A stretch of DNA of 12,259 bases, from contig CAZXYF010000089.1 in NCBI GenBank assembly GCA_964644705.1, positions 1 to 12,259 of the forward strand, given 5' to 3'. The notes beneath the pieces are model-generated. The model saw nothing but the letters and a program-made list of their open reading frames with translations, was not told the DNA's origin and did not search any database. Source of the stretch: CAZXYF01 sp964644705 (lineage in GTDB: Bacteria; Planctomycetota; Brocadiia; SM23-32). Positions 7,321-12,259 of the stretch are shown one piece after another; within the stretch, counting starts at the first letter, position 1, and every line of letters starts with the position of its first letter. A program made the translations under genes and the position numbers.

Positions 7321-8784
7321 TCAGGCGCAGGATGTCTCCTCACGCAGTTCAGGGAATTTCTCCGCAATCTCACTACGCACGTCCTCCGAGAGTTGACTTT
7401 CCTTCTCCGATGACCGCACGCTCTCAACCACCTTGCGCGCACGGGCTTCCGCATTATCATCCAGGCAATAAGCCTCCCTGTCGCACCGGTTGGACAGCTC
7501 GGGAGTGAAGAATTCATCGCGCATGTGTTCAACCGTATGCGGTTCCGAGATGTAGTTTTCTCCCGGACCTTTATCGAGAATCATATCCAGCCCAAGAGTA
7601 TCATCGTTGACTTCCATCCCGCGCAGCACCCGCTGGGTCATACCCAGGATCTCGTTGTCAATCACCATCTTCTCGTAGGATACCGTGAGGTCGAACTCCA
7701 TCAGACCGGCAATATCATGGATATAGTTTGCGCCGGACATGGCCACGAGCATGCTGGACATAGCACTTTCATAGGTGCTCTGCACATCCACATCCTTCGC
7801 GTCGGTGGTGCCGGCGGTGCCGTAAAACGGTATCTCAAAGTGCTGCGCCATCTGGGCGACGCCCGCGTTCAGCATGCCCCGTTCGATCGGACCGGCGAGG
7901 TTGCCCATATCGCGCAGATCGCTGATGGACCCCACGCTCCCGCATATACCGGGCGCTCCCTCATTCACCGCCTGGACGAGGGTGATGCCAGCCAGGGTTT
8001 CGGCCGTATGCACCAGCACGTTCCCGGGCAGAGTGATTGGAGATGTGGTCCCGCACATCGGTTCGGTGGGGACCACCACAGGCAGACCCTTGCGCGCAAA
8101 GAAGCAGGTCATTTCACCGTAATCTTTGTCTATTTTGAACGGGCTGATAACGAGCGTGATGAATGAGACGAATGGTTCGCGCCGAAGCTCCTCTTCCCCC
8201 CCGGCGATCATCTCGGCCATATTCACGACCTTCTTGCTGCCCTCCAGAGAGTAGATGCCGCCCATCACATGCTTGGTCGTGTTGTTCAGTGAATGGTAGA
8301 ACCTGTTGACATCAATTTCGTCCTTCGCATCGATTTCATTGGGGAACACGTTGATCGTGAAAACATGAACGTTATCCAGCTCGTCAACCAGCCGCGCGTT
8401 CAGAACCACGTCTTCGGCCGTTGATTCGCGCCGTTCCCCGGTTTCGGGATCAAGCACATATATCGCCGTCCCGCCGGTCCCGTAATGGACGCGGTTTTTC
8501 TCCAGCACGGCATCATTCCGGTCGTCCCGGGCGTGGAGCGTGACACTGGATGGCGTGGAATCAATGGCGTCCTCCACCATGGATTGCGGCAACCGCACGC
8601 GCTGTTCCTCCTCATCAACCTCCGCGCCGGCATTTTTGTAGGCCTCCAGAGCCGATTCGCTGTACACCGCCATCCCGCTTTCTTCCAGAACCTTCAGGGC
8701 CGAATCGGCCATTTTCTTGCGATCCGATTCATCGAGCGGTTGATACAGCGAGCTTTTCATACCTGGTTCGGCAAGATTATCCAT
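7321..8784 (-). CDS. non-pyrrolysine MttB-family methyltransferase, paralogue 2
   Basis: A 487-residue MttB/COG5598 protein. Landmarks are SLNNTTKHVMGGIYSL near 165-180, FVSFITLVISPFK near 205-217, PTEPMCGTTSPITLPG near 239-254, HTAETLAGITLVQAV near 259-273 and NEGAPGICGSVGSISDL near 274-290. The position where MttB carries pyrrolysine maps to FYGTAGTTDAKDVDVQ (about 320-335), and no in-frame TAG occurs. It is thus of the MtgB/MtpB-like class, which demethylates betaines via a corrinoid protein. An ATG nine codons further upstream is open, but the chosen start has AAGGAG eight bases before it. This paralogue looks closer to characterised family members than paralogue 1 does. Both end in a similar helix-rich tail (SEDVRSEIAEKFPEL here). 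It is the first gene after the 325-bp gap and may begin a transcript. Confidence 0.92.
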   Translation of the reverse strand: MDNLAEPGMKSSLYQPLDESDRKKMADSALKVLEESGMAVYSESALEAYKNAGAEVDEEEQRVRLPQSMVEDAIDSTPSSVTLHARDDRNDAVLEKNRVHYGTGGTAIYVLDPETGERRESTAEDVVLNARLVDELDNVHVFTINVFPNEIDAKDEIDVNRFYHSLNNTTKHVMGGIYSLEGSKKVVNMAEMIAGGEEELRREPFVSFITLVISPFKIDKDYGEMTCFFARKGLPVVVPTEPMCGTTSPITLPGNVLVHTAETLAGITLVQAVNEGAPGICGSVGSISDLRDMGNLAGPIERGMLNAGVAQMAQHFEIPFYGTAGTTDAKDVDVQSTYESAMSSMLVAMSGANYIHDIAGLMEFDLTVSYEKMVIDNEILGMTQRVLRGMEVNDDTLGLDMILDKGPGENYISEPHTVEHMRDEFFTPELSNRCDREAYCLDDNAEARARKVVESVRSSEKESQLSEDVRSEIAEKFPELREETSCA

Positions 8785-9109
8785 AATGTCACTCCTTTTT
8801 CCGTTGATCATCGGTTGTTGAATTCATTTTCCGTCAAACGTGTCCTGCTCTGACTTTCGGTGCGTCTTTCTTCAGAACAACTCAAAGTGATGGACAGCAA
8901 TACTTCCAGAACAGATGGCTCCGGTATCACGGGTCTCAGCTCGGGTTCACCCACCGGGCTGTTCTCAACAGGCCGCTTCCCTGACGATGACTGTGGACAG
9001 GCATGATGCCTGTTTTACATCTGCCCCACACGGTCCCATAACGCTTCTCTACTGGCCTCATTTGTCTCCGAGGGGCTGTCATGGGTATCTGCACGTCTCA
9101 CCCTCTTTT
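8785..9109. other. 325-bp intergenic region without a convincing gene
   Basis: This gap separates the GCS2-type ligase gene from the MttB-type gene and probably divides two transcription units. On the minus strand it holds a 48-codon open frame (9082-8936) without a ribosome binding site or recognisable product, so I do not call it. A perfect inverted repeat sits at 8997-9013. A TTGACG hexamer (minus strand, 8837-8832) lies upstream of the MttB-type start, but no good -10 box follows at 16-18 nt, so a promoter is only possible. I compared the region by eye with TPP, cobalamin, SAM and glycine riboswitch cores and found no complete match. Confidence 0.5.
8997..9013. repeat. perfect inverted repeat (8-bp arms around one base)
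   Basis: ACAGGCAT and ATGCCTGT flank a single G; as RNA it would fold with six paired bases and a 5-nt loop. A short T-run follows on the plus strand, where no gene needs a terminator. In the minus direction no T-run follows. It could be an operator for a dimeric regulator upstream of the MttB-type gene, which is inference. Confidence 0.45.
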
Positions 9110-10465
9110 TCACAAACTGCGCTGTTCCACCAGTGCTTCCATGCCGCCTTCACTGTAAATTTCTGCCGCCTCGTGGGCCGGACTGTATTTATTTTCCACG
9201 CGATCGTACAGGGGCGCGAGGAACTTCTCTTCCCCCAGCCCACGCTTATTCAATCCCTGCTCGGCAACAGCAAGCATTTCCTCGGCCAACTCCGCGAGAT
9301 TCAGATCATCCGTCGCACCCTCAATACCATCGCGGCAGGCGGCCTCGCGCGCTTCACGGAGGGCCGTCCAGTCATAGGAATCCAGTGCTTCGCGGCCCTC
9401 CTCCAGACCCGCGGCCAGGCCCAGGGTCAGAGCGGCGATACAGATCACATCTTCTGGCGGTTGCTGATCATTCAACCGTCCCTCAACCGTGTAATAATGG
9501 GAGAGACGGGCGTTGAACCAGTAACACGTGCTGTGCAAATCCACGTCCTTGCGTTGCGGGGTAATCTCCACTTCGTTCCCCTCCGGATCGAGGCCGCATG
9601 CGGTATCTTCGGAGTAGTACTCGGCGAAAGAATCATAATCTTTCAACACAATCGGCGTTCCGTTCCGCTTCACATAGACCGGTCGAAATCCTCCGATCAC
9701 ATCCGCGTAGTGGCGCAGATCCTCAAAACGTTCCTCCGGAATACCCACACGACCCTCTTCGGGCATCCACCAGTCCCAGAACTTCTCGGCGACGCAATCG
9801 TATTCACCGACCCCATCCCGCCAGACGCTGGAATTAGCCGTCAGTGCGATCTGTGCGGGGGCGAAGCCGTTGAACACATTCACCATGGGGATGGCCTCAT
9901 CGCGACTTACGCTTACATGAACGTGGCTGGCGGAATTGATGGTGAAAAGGTGGAAATCGTCCCCCATGTGTTCCGGTATGTGTTCGTTGGAGGGGAAGAT
10001 CTTATCCCACACGCTCGTCCGACTCTGCTCCATCAAAAGATGTTCTCCAGGCGGCGTCACCGGGTGAATACCGTATCCCAGAAAACGCACGTCATTTTTT
10101 TCTGCAAACAGCTTCAGCTCCTCACGCAACCTGTCGATGGACTCTTCGAGGTCGAAGAGATTAGCGACGTGCGCCAGCGAGAATTCGGTCTTACTGAACC
10201 CCGTCTCGCACGATGCCAGGGTGTCGTTCTGTGGTCCCGATTTGCTGGCGCCGACGACTTTCCCGCTCATATCGTCGGTAACCGGTTCCCATCCCAGGTT
10301 CTGCAGATGTTCCCACAGACGTTGGATCATTTTATAATCGACGGAGGATCCGTCGGGATGCACGAGGGGAAATTTCAGTTCCGCGCCGATACGACGCTCG
10401 CTTCCCTCTGCCTGGTGATCGGTGTTGTCGAACCCTTTTTCAAAATGCTCGTAAATCTCTTTCAT
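9110..10465 (-). CDS. GCS2-family glutamate-cysteine ligase-like carboxylate-amine ligase
   Basis: This 451-residue protein resembles the GCS2 (plant/EgtA-type) glutamate-cysteine ligase fold, whose members use ATP to activate the gamma-carboxyl of glutamate as an acyl phosphate and join it to an amine. Visible landmarks are RRIGAELKFPLV near 24-35 (the usual start strand), SCETGFSKTEFSL (metal/glutamate site region, compare SLETGGQxEL), SASHVHVS, LTANSSVWRDG and FRPVYVKRNGTP. HSTCYWFNARLSHYYTVEGR corresponds to the HLTTxFPEVRLKxYLExR signature of the family. The key Arg and Glu are retained, but several flanking residues differ, so cysteine may not be the natural acceptor. GGAG eight bases before the ATG supports the start. 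It follows proA by 63 nt and no gshB is near, which argues against simple glutathione synthesis. Confidence 0.85.
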   Translation of the reverse strand: MKEIYEHFEKGFDNTDHQAEGSERRIGAELKFPLVHPDGSSVDYKMIQRLWEHLQNLGWEPVTDDMSGKVVGASKSGPQNDTLASCETGFSKTEFSLAHVANLFDLEESIDRLREELKLFAEKNDVRFLGYGIHPVTPPGEHLLMEQSRTSVWDKIFPSNEHIPEHMGDDFHLFTINSASHVHVSVSRDEAIPMVNVFNGFAPAQIALTANSSVWRDGVGEYDCVAEKFWDWWMPEEGRVGIPEERFEDLRHYADVIGGFRPVYVKRNGTPIVLKDYDSFAEYYSEDTACGLDPEGNEVEITPQRKDVDLHSTCYWFNARLSHYYTVEGRLNDQQPPEDVICIAALTLGLAAGLEEGREALDSYDWTALREAREAACRDGIEGATDDLNLAELAEEMLAVAEQGLNKRGLGEEKFLAPLYDRVENKYSPAHEAAEIYSEGGMEALVEQRSL

Positions 10466-10528
10466 GACTCGTTCTCCGTAGTTGGCGTAGTAGTCTGAAC
10501 GGCGTGGCCCTCCACCGTAAGAGTTTTA

Positions 10529-11791
10529 TCAAGCATTTGGCTCACCTAAAACTTGCCCATCGCCCATGATCACGTGTTTGTAACTGGTCAGTTCCTCCAG
10601 TCCCATGGGGCCGCGGGCATGAATCTTATCGGTGGATATTCCGATTTCAGCCCCCATCCCCAGGCTTTCTCCGTCGCAGAACATCGTTGATGCATTCACC
10701 ATGACCACCGACGAATCGACCCGTTTCATAAACTGCTGCGCATCGCTGTAATTTTCCGTCACAATTGACTCCGTATGCCCGGAACCATACTTCCCGATGT
10801 GTTCTGCTGCTGCGTCCACGCCATCAACAACACGCAGTGAAAGCACTTTGTCCAGGTATTCCGTATCCCAGTCCTCCTCCGTGGCCGGTTCGACTCCGGC
10901 CACCTGTTCCTGCACGGTGGCGTCGCCACGCACTTCCACGTCGTGTTTTTGCAGGGACGAGACCAACATCGGGATCCAGCCGATCATTTCCTTATCGATC
11001 AGGACAGTTTCCGCGGCATTGCAAACCGAGGGCATGAGCGTTTTGGAATCGAGTATAATCGGCAATGCCTTGGCGGTATCGGCCTGGCGTCCGACGTACA
11101 CGTGGCAGACCCCTTCGTAATGCTTGATCACGGGGATTTGCGACTTCTCATTCACGGTTTCAATCAATTTCTTCCCGCCTCGGGGCATCACCAGATCCAC
11201 GTCCCGGTCCTGTTGCAGAAGCACATCAACCTCGTCATGGCTCAGACTCAGCACCTGGATGGCGTTGGCGGGCAGGCCGGCCTGCTCCAGTGATTCGGTC
11301 CAGAGACCTCCCAGAAGTTCGTTACAATGTTCGGCCTCCGAACCACCTTTACAGATAATGGCGTTACCGCTTTTGAGGGCAAAAGCACCGGCATTGACCG
11401 TCACATGCGGCCGCGCTTCGTAAATCATCAGAATCACACCCAGTGGCACGCGCATCCGCCCCACCTGCATGCCGTTTGGGCGCTTTTCCAGCTCCGAAAT
11501 CTGGCCAACGGGATCGCGCAGGTCCGCGATTTTCTTGAGCGATCCAACCCGGCTGTGCACCTTCCGTTCGCCGAACTTCAGCCGATTCACCAACTTCTGC
11601 GCCAGTCCGTTCTCCCGGGCCGCTTCCATGTCTTTTGCGTTGGCCTCAACGATGTCATCACATCGCTTCTCCAACAACGTCGCCATATGGGAAAGGACCT
11701 GGTTTTTCGATTCGGTGCTTGCCTGAGCGACAGAGGTTGAAGCTTCTTTCGCTCGCTGCGTCAGCCGGTTGATTTTTTCACTAACAGTCAC
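10529..11791 (-). CDS. proA: gamma-glutamyl phosphate reductase (glutamate-5-semialdehyde dehydrogenase)
   Basis: A 420-residue cytoplasmic NADPH-dependent reductase that converts gamma-glutamyl phosphate to glutamate-5-semialdehyde, the second step of proline synthesis. It is full length for the family. Landmarks are VPLGVILMIYEARPHVTVNA near 115-134, KSGNAIICKGGSEA near 140-153, MPRGGKKLI near 202-210, VIKHYEGVCHVYV near 221-233, the catalytic Cys257 in MPSVCNAAET, GSGHTESIVTE, and the C-terminal GAEIGIST and ARGPMGLEELTSYK. The GTG start overlaps the preceding TGA (GTGA, 4 nt) and has AGGAGG six bases upstream, so translation is coupled to the receiver gene. There is no proB or proC in the window. 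The following GCS2-type ligase also makes a gamma-glutamyl phosphate-type intermediate, which makes the pairing notable. It could be a housekeeping proA that happens to lie here. Confidence 0.96.
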   Translation of the reverse strand: MTVSEKINRLTQRAKEASTSVAQASTESKNQVLSHMATLLEKRCDDIVEANAKDMEAARENGLAQKLVNRLKFGERKVHSRVGSLKKIADLRDPVGQISELEKRPNGMQVGRMRVPLGVILMIYEARPHVTVNAGAFALKSGNAIICKGGSEAEHCNELLGGLWTESLEQAGLPANAIQVLSLSHDEVDVLLQQDRDVDLVMPRGGKKLIETVNEKSQIPVIKHYEGVCHVYVGRQADTAKALPIILDSKTLMPSVCNAAETVLIDKEMIGWIPMLVSSLQKHDVEVRGDATVQEQVAGVEPATEEDWDTEYLDKVLSLRVVDGVDAAAEHIGKYGSGHTESIVTENYSDAQQFMKRVDSSVVMVNASTMFCDGESLGMGAEIGISTDKIHARGPMGLEELTSYKHVIMGDGQVLGEPNA

Positions 11792-12174
11792 GCTTTTCCT
11801 CCTGATGATTCTGCCTGGGGTTCCAGTATATTCTGTATCTCGTCCTTCAAATGCTCCGCGTCTTGCACTCGCCCAACGTTAAATGTTCGGGCCATCTGGT
11901 CCAGCGTCCGATCCGTGTTCGTCTCACCCGAGTTTCCAACGACAATGATCCGGGTTGCCTGTTCGTAATCTCGAACGTTTAACACGAACTCAAGGGCATC
12001 CACATCGACCCATTCCCGCTCCACCACAATTCCCGCAAAATCCTCGTGCCGGATCTTGTGCAGAGCAGCATCCATATCTCGGCGCACCACCGGTGTGAAA
12101 CCGGCGTCCGCGAGCGCGTCGTTGAGTTTGCGCTCCTTGTAACTCCCCAGCACGAGCACCGGGCTCGGTCGCAT
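11788..12174 (-). CDS. small degenerate receiver-like protein
   Basis: A 128-residue single-domain protein with the alternating strand/helix pattern of a response-regulator receiver: VLVLGS (6-11), an ADAGFTPVVRRDMDAAL helix/strand stretch, GIVVERE (48-54), RIIVVGNSGE (75-84) and a final helix ending near 117, then a short polar tail. The phosphorylation pocket is altered. The acidic pair after strand 1 is replaced by Gly10/Ser11, and the acceptor Asp at the end of strand 3 appears to be Glu52. It would thus not be phosphorylated in the usual way and may be constitutively in one state. No output domain is present. The start has GGGAGG upstream, and the stop overlaps the proA start by 4 nt. 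A regulatory or protein-protein role is likely but not specified by the sequence. Confidence 0.75.
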   Translation of the reverse strand: MRPSPVLVLGSYKERKLNDALADAGFTPVVRRDMDAALHKIRHEDFAGIVVEREWVDVDALEFVLNVRDYEQATRIIVVGNSGETNTDRTLDQMARTFNVGRVQDAEHLKDEIQNILEPQAESSGGKA

Positions 12175-12259
12175 CGTATGGTCCCTCCCGTCTCTCCATT
12201 CAAATCGTATTCGGTTACTGCACGGGCTCTCCGCGTGTAAGTATTCGGTGAACCACGTG

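Noticed and set aside
4513..8784. Pyrrolysine-containing MttB
   Set aside because: Neither MttB-type gene has an in-frame TAG at or near the pyrrolysine site. The frames run uninterrupted to TGA stops, so both are non-pyrrolysine homologues. The TAG stops of the DUF362 gene and the binding-protein gene are ordinary gene ends.
8997..9013. Intrinsic terminator for the ligase gene
   Set aside because: The hairpin is followed by CCACAG, not a T-run, in the minus direction. The T-run is on the plus side, where no gene ends.
8821..9060. A riboswitch (TPP- or cobalamin-like) ahead of the MttB-type gene
   Set aside because: A CTGAGA followed by CCC and GATACCGG on the minus strand briefly recalls the TPP core, but order, spacing and the partner strand do not fit. 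No B12 box or other complete core was found.
8936..9082. A 48-codon minus-strand open frame in the gap
   Set aside because: There is no ribosome binding site and no recognisable product, and the Arg-rich, low-information composition is typical of a chance frame.
8915..10498. A 527-codon open frame on the plus strand
   Set aside because: It is antisense to the GCS2-type ligase gene, whose family motifs and ribosome binding site are clear. The plus-strand translation resembles nothing and its codons look like a mirrored frame.
9110..11791. Ergothioneine locus (EgtA plus methyltransferase)
   Set aside because: A GCS2 ligase and a SAM methyltransferase are present, but the methyltransferase lacks the EgtD layout and there is no EgtB, EgtC or EgtE-like gene.

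Overview
All convincing genes lie on the minus strand, so the locus reads from right (12259) to left (1). It looks like one long accessory cluster, or two adjacent transcription units, from a moderately GC-rich bacterium. The proteins are markedly rich in Asp and Glu. Together with a quaternary-ammonium (glycine betaine type) ABC importer and two MttB-family enzymes, this suggests a salt-adapted, probably anaerobic or facultative bacterium. The heptamer repeat at 4482-4523 is of a kind seen in several bacterial groups and does not fix the phylum; I cannot name one.

First block (12174 to 9110): a small degenerate receiver-domain protein, a complete gamma-glutamyl phosphate reductase (ProA) whose GTG start overlaps the receiver gene's stop by 4 nt, and a GCS2-type glutamate-cysteine ligase-like enzyme. 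There is no proB, proC or gshB in the window. A 325-bp stretch with no convincing gene (8785-9109) follows.

Second block (8784 to 4513): a non-pyrrolysine MttB-family methyltransferase, a DUF362-type protein with two [4Fe-4S] ferredoxin motifs, and a second non-pyrrolysine MttB paralogue. Then come a 150-bp gap carrying a heptamer repeat and a class I SAM methyltransferase with a long, unrecognised C-terminal half (4362 to 3076).

Third block (3018 to 277): a betaine/carnitine/choline-type ABC importer in the order ATPase (with C-terminal CBS-like region), permease, lipoprotein binding protein. The genes are tightly spaced (1-nt overlap, 16-nt gap). The binding protein is circularly permuted. 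The segment that normally forms the C-terminal half of OpuCC/OsmF-type proteins comes first, directly after the lipoprotein signal, and the normal N-terminal half comes last. This is the strongest observation in the window.

Working model (inference): the cluster imports an N-methylated compatible solute, or a precursor, and makes or remodels one. A SAM methyltransferase would add methyl groups, MttB-type enzymes plus the ferredoxin protein would remove or transfer them, and the GCS2/ProA pair would activate and reduce a glutamate-type gamma-carboxyl. No corrinoid protein or its reductive activase is present here, so the methyl-transfer partner would have to be encoded elsewhere.
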